64,000 bases of DNA from Gymnogyps californianus (lineage: Eukaryota > Chordata > Aves > Accipitriformes > Cathartidae). Made by a program: the position numbers and the translations under genes. The notes under the pieces were generated by a model. The model did no database searches. It had not been told where the DNA came from and saw only the letters and a list, made by a program, of their open reading frames with translations. The stretch covers positions 4,341,001 to 4,405,000 of the forward strand of contig NC_059483.1 of assembly GCF_018139145.2 (NCBI RefSeq). The letters are read 5' to 3'. Position 1 is the first letter of the stretch. Each line of letters begins with the position of its first letter. Positions 1 to 13,354 of this stretch are shown here, piece by piece.

Positions 1-1951
1 ACAGAATACTTACTCAAATCCACAGTCTAAATATTTATGTAGTAAGAATGGTGATAACTCCCAGTGCCTTGGGACTTCTGGTTGCGGAGTTTCTTGGTAG
101 GTAGATCATTGCCAGGTATTCAGTATATGGCTACTTATTGTATGACTTCAGTCTCCTGTCTCCGAGAAAGTAGCTTTTGAAGGTACATAGCTGTTCCTTA
201 GCTCATAGCATGCCTGCCATGTGATCAGGGTAGGACAGGAGCCTCTCCACAGCTGTTTTTTGGGTTAGCGTGGTCCAACATTGGCAACGCGGAGTTTCAG
301 AAGCAGCAAGGTCTTGGAAGTTGTTGCAGGACAGCTGGCTTCCACCCCAACATAAGGCAGCCCTCCCCTCCTATCCCGAGGGTATGAGGGGACACTAGGA
401 GCTGTGTGGAGGAGAGGCTGTGTCATCTGCTCTCTGCAAGCTGGGATCCCTCTTTCTTCTCTCTTAAAGCATCAGCTTATCTCTTCTTCCCTGTCCCCTG
501 GCAGCAGCTATTAAAGTCATTCTTCTTTACTTGCCAGGCTGTTCCTACTGAAGAGATAAAACTTAGAGTTTGGCTGTTTTGTCTGTCTTCTGCTGGTTTG
601 TGTAATGAAATGAAGATAAAGCTTTCACTCATTACCTGAATAGCCATCCTATTGTTTCTTCTGCCTTTTGATACCAAACTAGACAGAAGAAGCATCCCAG
701 GCTTGCTATTCAGCCATCTTCATTGGTTAAACTACCTTCTGAAGTATCTATTGTTGGCTATTGCTGAAGAATAAAGGATGACCAAGATGGATGAGTAATC
801 TTATCTAGTGTCGTAATTCCCGGGGTCTTGGGTACCTTTAATCTTCTACTTCTTACCTACAAAATAGATCTAGTGGTGCTCCTTGCTTTGTGAAGGCTGA
901 GTCATGCTATAGAAATACCAAGGCAGGCAGGGGGAAACCCTTTTCTCTGCAAGCAGAAAGGTAAAAGACATTGGGGAGGGGGAACACAAGGGAAAATGAC
1001 TTTGGGAGAAGTTTGCTATGCAGAACAAGCTGTATTGTATCAGCCTCTTACTTGGGAAGCTCAGGACACTGCAGGGGAAAAAAAAACATATGAAAGTGGT
1101 TGTGAATGACAGTTGAAAAACAGGGGAGGTACACTGTGGTTGAAATCTAAAGCTGAATAATGTGGCAGATGTTCAGGAAAACAACAGAACTGAGAATAAA
1201 TACTTTTTGTATTTTAAAAAGCCTTCCAGAAGAAACCGTTCTGATTTTGTTGTTGTTAATGATAATGTTCAAAATGAGTGCTTTAGATTTTAAATTTTTG
1301 GTAATATTAAATATGCTGCTGCTAGCCTCTTGGACAAAAAGCTTTATTTTTCCCGTAATTAACCTTTCAGTTTCTTGTTTAATAACAAATGGGATAGTAT
1401 TAGCTTTTAACTTTTCCAATACAGGATGTACATATCAGTGATGAGATTTCGGGGATCAGTATTTATCAGGGATCAGAACACAATTTTCACACTTGGTTTT
1501 CAGTGAAAAATAACACAAGGTTGTAAAGCAAAAGCTTAACCTTAACCATATTATTATACATGTTTGAAAACCTAAGCAAATAAAAGCTCATTTATATTCT
1601 TGTCTGATTAGCACAATCAGAACTTACTGATGCTAAAATGAACCAAATTTCCATAACTATAAACAGAATATTAAAATATAGCTGTTTAATGTAGCATGAT
1701 GTTTTTCCTTCTTGGATGGAACAGATAGTAACGACTTTCTTGTCGACTTTTTAGGATTCTTGTAACAAAGTCAAAAGCATTTCAAACACATGCCTTTTGG
1801 CAGGAATGTAGACCTTTTTCTAGACAAGTGCTGTGTGCTCTCTTGGAAGAGAAAGCAGAAGATGACATGTAGGTGAGCGTGTTTGTGCTTGGTTATCCTT
1901 TACTCTTGCATAGTCGAGTGACAGATGTTCAGGGATTGCGAACTCAGTGGG

Positions 1952-1992
1952 GAAACCACTTTATTTGAACGTAGAAACCACTTTATTTGAAC
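1952..1992 (+). repeat. Two-copy tandem duplication, period 22
   Basis: GAAACCACTTTATTTGAAC occurs at 1952-1970 and again, identical, at 1974-1992. It is likely a local replication-slippage duplication. Confidence 0.9.
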
Positions 1993-2164
1993 CAGTCGCT
2001 GGAAGTATTTGTAGTATTTTAATCCAACGGAGGGGAACAGAAAGCCTTAGTGAAGAAGGGGAGGTATGGAGTAACTTTATGCAATGATATACAGTAAGGA
2101 ACTCTGTATACTGAAGCTAACCGGATGTTTCCCTGCGGTGTAAAATGAGAAATCTGGAATAGCC

Positions 2165-2255
2165 TAATGCAAAGGGCTGTGGGTTTTAAGGAGACCTGGG
2201 TTCGAATTGTGGTGGCTGTGACCTTGTGCAGGTGACTTAGCAGTTTCCATTCCAA
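2165..2255 (+). mobile_element. Decayed MIR/CORE-SINE-like relic
   Basis: GACCTGGGTTCGAATTG is followed by a CTGTGACCTTGTGCAGG-type block and ACTTAGCAGTTTCC. This matches the order of MIR consensus elements (tRNA-like B box, then the core with 'gtgaccttgggcaagt'). The B-box-like GGTTCGAAT belongs to the SINE head and does not mark a functional tRNA gene. The assignment is by memory of the consensus. Confidence 0.65.
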
Positions 2256-3680
2256 TTGCCAGGAAAAAGCATAATGACCCTTGCAAGGGTCTATGTGAAA
2301 AGAGTCACAAAATGGAGACTTTCTGCATTGTTCTAAATACACATTGGGATTTGTTCCTATCTTGTAAGTGTCATTTGTTAAGTACCAAGTGTGAGGAATC
2401 TGGATTAGCATCACTTGTGTTTAGTAGAGGCAATGGAGTATGTCAGGAGCTTATTTTGAATAAGCAGAAAATTTCACAACTCCTGTGCCGCCACTCCACC
2501 ATCGCAGATCAGAGAGGCTCGAAATGCCACCTTGTCCCCGGTGATCTGAGAGTCACGCCTTGCACACAAGGCATATACTTTGCAGAATAATTCAGTGCAT
2601 CTTCAGGTGCTCTGCAGCAAGAGGCAAAGGACTGCAAAGAAAAACGTAGTGTTCATTTGCCTTTGGCGGTTGTTGTGCAATGAGAACTTCAAAATGTTTT
2701 AAACCTGAATTAAAAACAGCTTAATTTGCATAGTCAAGGGTAATTAGTGTATATTATCCTGGTTCCTCATACAACTATTAATAACTCTGAACTATTTGGG
2801 GATTTTCTATATTGCTTTCAATGTTAGATTCAGTTAAGGATTCTCCCATACTTCAGAGGTGGCAGATAAAGGTGTTGCTATTGTTACACAGTGGAATGGC
2901 AGATTTTATGATACTGAAGATAACAGGCAAATTGTGACACTAACAGCCTTAATATCAGACACGGGGTTTGATTCACACTGATGTGAATGTACCCCAATAT
3001 AAATCTTGCAATGGCATCTTAAAGGAGCTTCAAATCTGCTCCTTGGTCATTTTTAAGAGGCCTTTGCATAGCTTGGAAGAGCTAAAGTGCAAATAAGAAC
3101 CGGTCTTTTAAAGCTCTGCTGTACAATCAAGAAACTTTTTAGCTAGTTCATTCCAGATTACTTTCTGGTCTTTATGTTGCCAGAGATCATCCATCGGTAG
3201 AGACTTTATGAATTGAGTCTGTTAAGGTTTCATCACACTTCTCATTTTTAAGGTTCACTGTGTAGTGAGATCATATGGCACATTATTTAACGAGTCAGGG
3301 CAGCTATGGGGATGGGTAATGGAAGGAAATAACATTTTCCCTACATTTTTCAAAATGTGAAGAAACACTTGTCCTGTATCAACAGCTTAAAAATGGGACA
3401 GATTCATTCCTTCCCGTGATGTTTTGTGCTAGCTGAGAAGCGATTCCAGCAAGCTCTGATAAGAGACAATGTTTTTTGAGATAAACTACTGACATTAATG
3501 GTGCCTTGACTTTTTGGGAAGAGGGGGTGGTGTGACAATTCTTTCTGCCTTCAAAATTTATAAGAATTGCCTTTGCAGCTGTGGAAAAAGCTAAATCTGA
3601 ATTTACTTACTAGCCTATGCAAAACTTTATTGCAGACCATAGACTGTAGTTTAAAGAAAGAAAATTACATGGCTGAATAT

Positions 3681-3707
3681 TTTTTATATATATTTTATAT
3701 ATAAAAA
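3681..3707. repeat. AT-only inverted repeat
   Basis: A 12 bp arm of T and A with a 3-base loop. It is simple in composition, so it may have arisen by chance. Confidence 0.7.
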
Positions 3708-5380
3708 TCTAAAGATTTGTCTCAAATTCCGGATCTACATCCATAGCATTGATGCAGAGTGGGCATATTTCAGCTTTTACAAGAGTTTACAAGTGAGTGA
3801 CAGTAGTGAGCAACATATCAGAAAATATTACTTCTAATTCTTTTTTTAAAGTTTTTTGGATCTTAACTTGAATTATTGTCTTCCATAAATAGTATCTAAA
3901 GAGAAGATTAAATTACATAAAAGCATAGAGTAAATGAGGGAGAAGAAGCGGTTGTTGCAGATCATAACCGTATCGGTTGGGGTGACAGTTTCAATTCAAT
4001 TTGAGTTCTTGCCAGTTCTTATCCTTTTTATGTTGGATTAAGTGACAGTTTTTGTTGTCTTATTCCCATAGCAACCTTTTTTTTTTTTTCTGTAAATCTG
4101 CTTGTCTCTTACTATCTTTCAAAGCTTGTGCATGAATAACTTGTGAAGGAGGGGAGTATGGTGAGGAGAGAGAGCAGAGACTTTCTGGCATAGGAAATAA
4201 GGGAAAGGATATTTTGGAGAGAGAGACAGATAGCTTTGGGTAAAAAGATGGTTTTATATATTTATTACATTGTTTTTTAGTGTAGTTTTTTCATGAAGAT
4301 TGAAATTTTCACGCTGTTTTAGTAGGTTGTTTGGGCAAAACTCTTTCAAAAAGTTAAAGGCCAACCTGCACACCCAGCCAAAAATACAGACTTAATGACC
4401 GGCAACATTATGGCTTATATAACTTAAGTGCCACTTTCAGTGAAGATAAGGCTTAACTTGCTGTGATTTTGCTCCTCATGTGACTTGGAATCTCTTAAGA
4501 GAAAGTTGGGTGGAAGCAGAGGTTTAGCTGGGTGCTGTTTTGACCCCCAGCTTTGTGTCCAGCCCTTCTGTCTGTCGGTCCATGACCAGTGGCCCTCAGC
4601 TCTACAGCTGGGAATATCCTGACCTGGGGAGAGTCTTTAAATCCTCTGCATCACAGGGATGAGGCCCCAGGTCAGAGTGTAAAAAAACCAGGTTGTACAA
4701 AAGGGTTCACATCCTCTGTTAGTTGCATCTGCTTGCCATTTTAAGGCATTAAATGAGGTTGAAAAAAGCAGCTGTTGCTTTGTCTCTGAGCATCTTTTTC
4801 TTGTATTAAATATTTCACTCGATTGGACTTGCTTAATATAGTAAGTGTCTGACCTGAAGTGCAATGGAAGATAGTTATGTAAATTGATCTGAATCAAAAT
4901 TTTTCTTCCATAGCTCTAATGGAGATATTTTAACTGTCTGCTACCTCAATCCTGACGGCCACAGCTTGCTGTGAACCAGAGATGCAACCCGGTTGCAGCA
5001 CTCTTAGTACTGACACTAAGAAATAAGGACCTCCGGGAACGGCAGTTTTGCGTGCAGTTGTTCACTTGCTTTTGGTTGTCCATCACCTTTTATTAGTTAC
5101 TGCCAGAGTCCTGCTGAGAGCAGCTTTGCTACGAAACTTTCTGCATGCATTCAAAGCATGTTTATTGTCAGTGGGTGAGGAATGGACTGTTTGTTCATTA
5201 GCCCGTTCATGTTTCATCCTCATAATCCCCCTTGTTCATTTCTCTAATAGCTATCTACATTTTGGCAGTAATTATTTTTGACTTAAACATTAATTTTGCT
5301 AACTTAGATATTCTTTGGAGGGCAATAATTTGTATGCTGAAATTTTTTAGCCCATGTAGTGTCTAGTTCTTACAATGTAA

Positions 5381-5460
5381 GGTTTTTTCGCTGGTTTTGG
5401 TGGTGGGTTTTGGGGGGAAGGTTTTTTGAGGGGGTGTGTGTGTGTTTGTGGTTTTTTTTA
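5381..5460 (+). repeat. G/T-rich low-complexity tract
   Basis: The tract is nearly all G and T, with runs of three, six and five G and a (GT)n stretch near 5434-5445. It has the same base make-up as the complement of the C/A tracts. Confidence 0.9.
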
Positions 5461-5997
5461 AGGCTTTTAAAACCTAAAAGTTTTCTTACAATCACAGAAT
5501 ATACATAAAGATTAAACCAATATGATCCATTATATTTTTAGATATTTAGACTTTATGCCTAAATTCTGAAGTCTTTTTGACAGGAACCTTTTGAAGTGCT
5601 AGCTTCAATTCTGCAGGTGTAAGAATTTTTATAAACAATTAACAATTTTGGCATTTCCTGTGCCCCCTTCCACCTGGTAAAGCTCTAAACAAAAACATGT
5701 TTTAACTTTAATTCTTGCAGATTTCTTTCTTCTTTTTTTTTTTTTAGAAGAGTGGTGACTTTCCTTAGGATTTTTGCACTTGAGGACTGTTCTTAAACCT
5801 CTGGAATATGGCTTATTTGGGAAAACAGAGCTTATATTCACTGAAAAATCAAAACAAGTGATTGCTAGGGAAGAATTTCAGCCCTTGTTTTGTTTGTCAG
5901 AATTACCCTAATGGGATCTTGTTAGCACATTTAGCATACTACAGATACTATTAAGATAATATTTAAAAACATCTACATTACATTAATACTGCATTAA

Positions 5998-6034
5998 GGG
6001 CCTGATCTAAAGCCCGTTGAAGTTGATAGGAATG
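5998..6034. repeat. Relic of a self-complementary sauropsid repeat motif
   Basis: GGGCCTGATCTAAAGCCCGT and TGAAGTTGATAGGAATG resemble a motif I remember as abundant in turtle, crocodile and bird DNA, with the core 'ggcctgatccaaagcccattgaagtcaatgg'. Similar decayed fragments occur at 41611-41650, 46279-46335, 46941-46987, 53335-53375, 56917-56975, 60690-60742 and 62492-62531. The family name is unknown to me. Confidence 0.45.
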
Positions 6035-8859
6035 TTCTGTAGGAATTTATTGCTTTGATCTTTCAACTGTAGCTTTACAACTTACAGAATCAAACATAAA
6101 TGTTTCAGTCAACATGAACACATCTGTGTTATATGTGTCATACTTCACACTTCATGGCTAATAAAACTATTGGATTTGGAGGCTCCTCAAATATGTAAAA
6201 TAATTCTGAATGCATTTTACAGCAACAAGTTCTGAAATAGAAAAAATGGTGTTGCTAAAAGGCATATAAGAAGTGCAGTTGTCTTGTGATGTGCTGAATT
6301 ATACTAACACTCAATGAATATATGAATGTATCGTAAGTTTTAACTGTAAGTAACCCATGGCTGCAACACAATAAATGTCAGATTTAGGAGGGATTGAGAA
6401 TAACTGTTTAAATGTCTTCACTGTGTATCTTCTTACTTTAAATGTACTTTTTCAGGGCTCTGATTTGCTGCCAACCTGCCTACTTTGCTTCCTGATGTTT
6501 ATAGTCGGTGTAGCTACTTGCTAAGCAAAGTAGGTATCTTAATACCAAAGCGATGGAACTTGCAGAACTACTCCTATTACACTGCATTGCTTCTGTCTTT
6601 ATTTTTGTATCGATAATGTATTTACACAAGTGTTTCTAGTAGAATATGGTAGTGAGCGGTGACAGAGAGCACAGGCTGTGAATTGTGAGGAGTCTCATTT
6701 AATAACCAAGGAAATTCTCACTACTTAGGAGAAGAGATGCAGTACCTGTTTTTTATTTTCCTGTTATTACCTCTCTCAGCCTTGTGCAATGAGAGATCTT
6801 CTTTCTTTTTTATGAAACTATTTTTTCTGCCCGTGGCTTTTTATTAAATTGTAGTTAACGATATACTTTTGAGGATTACCTCACCCTATGCGGAGCAATT
6901 TGGCTTATGCTGGAGATCAATCTGCACATAGAGCATCTGTCACTTAGCGATTCTGCTTAGATACCAACAAAAAGATTTGAGGTCCCACTGTGTTTTGGGG
7001 GTTTTCTACTTACGTACATGCCTCAATCTATTAAACTCTCTTCAGTAACACTGGGATTTATAAAAACTCTGTTTTTATAAGCGGAGTAGCAGAAGAACAG
7101 ATAGGTATTTCTGGGCGGTTGTTTTTCTCCACTCCCTCAGCTTCTGTTGTTGAATGGTCTGATGCTGAATTTATTAATCTATGCAGTTGCTTACTCAGGT
7201 GTAATCCCTTGTTCAGCCACATTTATTCATCCACTGAAGGATGTGCACATTGGTACATCATGGCATATTAAAGGTTTACTGTCGCCTGCCACAGCTGTCA
7301 TCTTTGACCCTTCAGTAAACTAACAGTCTTCCACATAATTTTGCTTTCATTCAAGTGTAATGCCATTACTGCGGAGGCAGACAGAATGCAATTCTGTAAA
7401 GATCTTGTCTCGTTCCCTTCTCTTTCAAGGAGGTTAATGTGCTCAAATGATCCCTGCATTTTCTTTTTTTGCTCTCTTTCTGCAAGAAGAGCAAAGAAGA
7501 AAGTGCTCTGGACAATCTGTTTGCACTAGCTTTCGGGGGATGGAGCAAACTGGAAAAATTAACTCACCAGTTAGGTGGAAGCCCTCTTTACCACTTTAAT
7601 TTCAAATGTCTTCATTCATTTCCTCAGCACTTTTATTATTGTAGCTTTTTACTAAAAGGTGGTACAGATTTTTTTTCTAATATTGCTTACCATGGAAATA
7701 AGCAAGTCAAAACCTCTTTACCGCAAACCAGCTAAACCACGTTTAAATATTAATGACATATGGGAGTAACTTGAGTCTTAAGTTTAATCAGTGTTTTCTT
7801 CATAGACATTTGTCATTCACAAGTGGTACCATCTCAAACATCAGTTTGTGTATAACTCTTTTGTTTGCTTCCATTTAAAACTAACTGTAGCCTCTCTTTA
7901 AGTTCTGTCTTATCCATCCTGTATTTTTCTTTCTCTTAGCTTTTCTGATGGGGATTCAGTGGAATTACTGTCTTGTTTCTTTTAGAAACCTTTTTGCCTC
8001 ATAAAAAAAATCCTTCTTTACTGAAAAAATTGTCTAGAGATTCCAGTTCTGAGCTTTGTGTCTAAACTGTGCGACCTAAACTTACTTCCAGACTCCAGTA
8101 TTTACTGACTCCATGGCAAGGGTAAAATCGATTTCTCACATCCTGGTGTCCGTGAGAAGATGATGTCAGTCTAGAGGCTGAAAAAGGGCTGCTATGCATT
8201 GCTACTGTTTTCAGTTGAAAGCAAGACACTTAACCACGCCATGGTACTTGTCTGCCACACACCCTGAATTGCATTGATTTGTCACTACATAAGGTGTCCA
8301 AGTAGATCAAGTTAGAGTGAGTGCTTATCACAAATCATTGCTTTGTGTAATGAACTTAATTTATTCCAAGTCACGCTTGCAAGGGTCTCCTTCCTCCAGA
8401 TGATGCAGTATCAGATACCAATTCATTCTAAGCAAGACCAAATGCAATTTTATCGTCTATTTACCCCTCTGTTTAACTGCATAACGATTATTGTTCCCGC
8501 TTTTATAAACCAAAACATGGGATTTGTTATGTGCGTGGGGATTATACTGCTTGTTTTTAAATGCCTCTCTATTATATCTGGGTCAGAGCAATGATTAATG
8601 TTGGAAGAGAGGTTTTGTAACCAGACTGAAGCTCTGGCACATGTACTGAAAAGGCCATTCTGATTTTATAGAGGATATGAGGGGCAGAAGTAGATGTGTG
8701 ACAAAGCAAATGAAATTTTGGCTTAATTGCAGTGGGTAGACTTTGTCTATAGTTCTGGTTAGGCTGATTAGGGTGTGTTTGTGTAGCTGGTAGGAACAGA
8801 GCGGTTCTTCAGTAGGATAAAAGGTAGTGTTTACAGTATTTTAGATTTGAGAAAATAAG

Positions 8860-9080
8860 CTATACCATAGGTTATTCCTGTCTTTCTAAGATGAAAGATC
8901 AGAAGGAACCATTAGATGATCTCTTTTGATCTCCTGGATATCGCAATACAATTTTACTCAGTAACCCTTGTATTAAAACCTTACCAGTTACGCAGTAACT
9001 TACTGCTTCTTCCGAACTGTCTGGAGTTTTAATTCTAACTTGAGTTTATCTGGCTCCAGCCTTTGGGTTTGTCCTACCTA
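8860..9080 (+). mobile_element. Decayed CR1-type LINE relic
   Basis: The sequence AGATCAGAAGGAACCATTAG and the following GATCTCCTGGATATC, CTCAGTAACCCTTGTATT and TTATCTGGCTCCAGCC blocks appear in the same order as in a common turtle/crocodile/bird repeat (ccagaagggaccat... gacctcctgtata... tagcttcaacttccagcc). It is heavily diverged. The exact subfamily is not known to me. Confidence 0.55.
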
Positions 9081-12000
9081 AGAAATGATACCAGGAGAAA
9101 CTCCTGTGAAAATGCAGTAGGCGGATGAGTGGGCAGCATGCTGCTGAGAGATGCTGCAAAGCCAGCGCCAGCCTTGCAGGTCATGGGGGTGTTTACTCCT
9201 CCGGTATGCCTTCACTCTGCTCTAAATGATTTCTTTTATTGACTACTGTGAGTCTGTTGATGGGAAGATACAAGTGCAAGAAAGTTGCTTACAGTGAAAA
9301 CATATTTCCGCATAGATAAGTAGAACTGCTGCAGTGAGTCTTGCTGTGCATGTGGGAGCAACTGCAAGCTGCCAACTGCTCATCAAGTTTCCTTAAACAC
9401 CCTACCAGGAGCATGAAGTCAGTACTCAGCAAGAGCTGCCATGCACTTGATGCCTGCTGTAGCTTGCCATAGGTGCAAAATAATTTGACACCTTCCACAT
9501 TCAGACTCTCAAAAACTAATTAAATATACTCAGCAGAACTTGAGGATAGGAGAGGTTTCCAGATAAGACAAGAAACTGGCTGCTCTCATAGCAGGAAACT
9601 CTGGTACGAATCATCAGCTCCCCACACTGAGCAGTTCCAAAATGAGACCAGATGGCCTTTAGGCTGTTTTGGTTGAATTGACTCTTAGTCTTTGTCTTTA
9701 CTGTTTAACAAACACCTTCATCAAATTCTGCTCCCTGAAGCTTCCCGGCTTCACTGCAGCATCTCCTTCTCCATGTACCTTAGATACAGACAAGAAAATC
9801 CCTTTCTAGGTCTTCCTCTACATGTGAAGACTTAACCAAGAGTATGCCCAAACTCTTGATTGCTCACCATGTTTGCTGTTTTGTTGCTATTTCTCTGTAA
9901 CGCTCACCTAATGGAGTCTGGCATTGCTGTTGAGATGAGACAATCTGTCTTGAGTTCAGACCCCAGCAGCAAAAACTGTGAAATCCCCCTGGATTAAAAG
10001 GAACGAGATAGAGGAATGTAAATGACTGTAATGAATATCATGATCATAATTAAAGGGTAAGAGATTGGCAGAATGAGTGTTATGAGACTGGGGATAAAGG
10101 GATTTTAAGAAAAGTCGGGGAACGTGCTGAGCCTGAGTGTTTGTAGGAGTTGAGGCAGCTGGAACGGGAGGGGAAGCAAGGACTGAAGGGGAAGCCGTTG
10201 GGAGAGGGGACAAGCACGAAGGTGCATGAGGAGTGACAGAATCGTGTAGGAACTGCATCTCAAGCTAAAGCATCCCAGACCCCATGAGAGACCATGGCAT
10301 TGGGAGTAGGGCTCTCTGGAGCTGGAGGTTTCAGTCTGGGTGGCCGCTTCATGGGACTTGTGTTCGTAACCTTCCTGGTGGCTTCTCTCCCGATAGCAAA
10401 TGTCCCTCAGTGCCTTTCCCAGCTGCAACATGTCCCCAGCCAACAGGTGCCGATGCACGCTCCCATCCCAGGCCCTTGGTGCTGAAATCTTACTGTTTTG
10501 GGGTTTTTTTCTTGGCCAATATTTATGATCTTAGGCAACCTTAATTCTGGCATTTTCTAACTCCAAATAATTGAGCTTGCAACCTCAGTATGTTCTTTTA
10601 ATTTTATTAGGGACTACAGAGTAATACATTTGCACAAGAATACTGAATTAGATTATGCAGTGTTTTTAGCTTTTGATTAAATATTTTTTTTAAGAACTCG
10701 TGCACAGATTGGAGATACAGCTTCATGGGAAACTTTTCATCATTTGGCTTTCATCTTCAGTATTCAAGAAATTATTCTGCTGCTTGGACTGCACAGTGTC
10801 CTGTCTCCTAGAGATCAAGTTGTATTTTTTCACTTTTGTGTTTTTATGTGAACCTGGCAATTTTTTGTTGTTTTAAACATCTCTGCTGTCAGCATCACAA
10901 TGATGTGTTTTTTCTTTTATTTTTTTCTGCGTTATCTGCAGTAGAAAATACCAGTTTTGCTTGTCAGCTGCAAATGACAGCATGGCAAGAAATGCATTTC
11001 ACTGCATCCCTGTTCCCTGAAGTCTGTAAGAAAGTAACTACAGACCATCTGCTTTAGCCACTTTTGGCTACTGTAAAGGAAATGAACAAAATACATTCTG
11101 GTTTGCTTTGATGTGCTCCTGAACATCCATTAAGCTACAACTTTAGTGTTGCTGTACGGTGCCTGAATAGAAATAGATCATTTTTCTTATCTGTTCTGTC
11201 CTCCTGAGCCTGTTAATGTAGTCTAATCCTAGCTAGTAACCTAAGAGATTTATAGTCATAAATGTTTGCAGCAATTTTCCAGAATCTGTTTTATGCTGTG
11301 GCAACATCTTTGTACTCAGCTAGGTACTGCTGCAGTTGTAGTGGAGCACCCAAGGAAGAGTGTATTATATCCCTGTTTCAGAAATGTTAATTTGAACATC
11401 ACAGAAGCAATTAATGTCAGTAGCATATGCTGTATTCAGGATACTAAGTGTGAGTTATTTTATTTGTCAAATGTGGAAAATTCACCTACCTCTTTCTTAA
11501 AACTGTGATGTGAATAGTTAGTACAGTAAAATAACTGTTCTTCCTGTACATGAACCAGGCAAATGTGCTACCATGAAAATGTATTACTTCGTTTCTGCCT
11601 CTGCATTTTTCATCTACCCGTAACTCCAATAATAAAATTAAAAGTTTTAATTTCCTCTGAATTCCTTTGTAAATATTATTCTTGTTACAGTATTAATTTC
11701 TGTTCTTGCACTCTATCCACTTTATGGCTGGCTTCAAGTAGGTTACTGAAATCACTTATGTAGAAATAATCATCTTCTCTAAGTTCCCTTGTACTTGTTT
11801 TATTAAACTAAAGAGTTGAGGTGTAATGTACCTGACAAACCCATCTGGTTGTAGGTTGAGAAAGAATACTGGAGAATTATTAAAATACAAACAAAAAATA
11901 AAAATCTGTTAGTGTCAGCTCTTCAGGATCCCCAACATTTCAAGTTAAAAATACTGAACAGCAGCTGGAGCTAGAGATAAAACTCAGCCGATTCTGGAAA

Positions 12001-13330
12001 AGAAAATGGCACAAGTGATTTTGGCAGGGTAGGTCATGGGTTAAGGTTTGCTCTCTTCTTCTAGGTAAATTATTCTAGTATTGTAGCTCATGGATGGGGA
12101 GAGACGGCTTGTTTCATTGCACATGCCTGCTGGCTGTGAAGCTGGTGTTGGAGGGACAGACATAAACAGATAAAACTACTTCAGAGTTTTAATCACAGCA
12201 AGAAACGCAGTTTCAGAGTTGCAGAGCTTTGGAGAGCCTGATTCTCAAAGAGGTGGTCCACAGGCTGTGAAAGCTGGAGGCTCACTCTGGAGAGCTGGAG
12301 CAGCTCCATAAAGATGGTACGGTTTCCTCCAGGGGCTGTGTTTTTCATTAGCTGTGTTGGAGTTAAGGGCATTCCTTATTATGTTTGCAGCTCTATATAA
12401 ACTTGTGCATTTCATATTATTTTGCTTAACCCAGGTAGGAGACATATTTTGATGAGAACTACAAATATTTTGAAGGTCTGTGAATACTGGATTTTTATGC
12501 TGACAAGTTAGTGTATTTTTACATGTGAAGCAGCAGCTGTGGCAAGACATCTGTTGATAGGACACTTACTCATCTGCTGTATCTGTTATTTGTCATCGTT
12601 ACATCTGTTATAGTCCACATGGCCCTAATCAAAGCAGTGGGGCTTTTTGCCAGGTGCTCCATACCAAGTGAGACAGGGAAAATGACAGATTTTGGTTACC
12701 TGTATCCTGGCAATACTTTCTGGTGACAACCCAGCTGTATTCTGTAATATTTGTGGGAGAATCCGTCCATTTCTTTAAGGAAGGTGGCTATCTTTGGAAA
12801 GATAAAGGAGTGAAGTCAGTGGCAGAAAAAATAATCCCATTGGCATCAGCATGTTCCCAGTGCTTCAAAAATGAACTGTTGTAGGATGGTTTTCATTGAT
12901 CTTATGTATTGAGGAAAGTCTTCTTGGAAACACTGCCACTTATTTAATAAATAAACAAACCTTCAGGTAACTAGACCTAGATCTGGCAAAACATTTAGCG
13001 ATCTGTTTAACTATTAAAACATGAATAGCCTGGTGTTCTTCAACACTAAACCAGCTTTGTGGTCACGAGTGGTTAGTGATGGAGGTGCTTTGTAGACTGT
13101 CAGGATATTCTTAGGGTTTGTTTCAGGGAAGTGTTAGGGGGGCAGAATCTGTGTTGCATCTGAGAACTCAGCTGTAAGATAATTTCCTTGAGCAAACATC
13201 CTTCCCTCCTGAGATATTTCTTGAATTGCTTCGTTCAGTGCTGCGTTTGCCTTGAGTGGTAATTCCCAGATAATATGAATTTATAGAAGGCATATTTTTG
13301 GAAATACCTACTGGCAAATTTTTTTCTTTC

Positions 13331-13354
13331 AAAAAAAAAAAAAAAAAAAAAAAA
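13331..13354 (+). repeat. Poly-A tract, 24 nt
   Basis: A run of 24 A follows TTTTTTTCTTTC. A second run of 14 A lies at 13423-13436 and 14 T at 13494-13507. No retrocopy body was recognised next to it. Confidence 0.95.

Noticed and set aside
2196..2208. tRNA B-box-like sequence
   Set aside because: No matching A box or cloverleaf; it fits the head of the SINE relic.
2019..2414. 131-codon open frame on the minus strand
   Set aside because: It runs antisense through the MIR-like relic and has no family signature.
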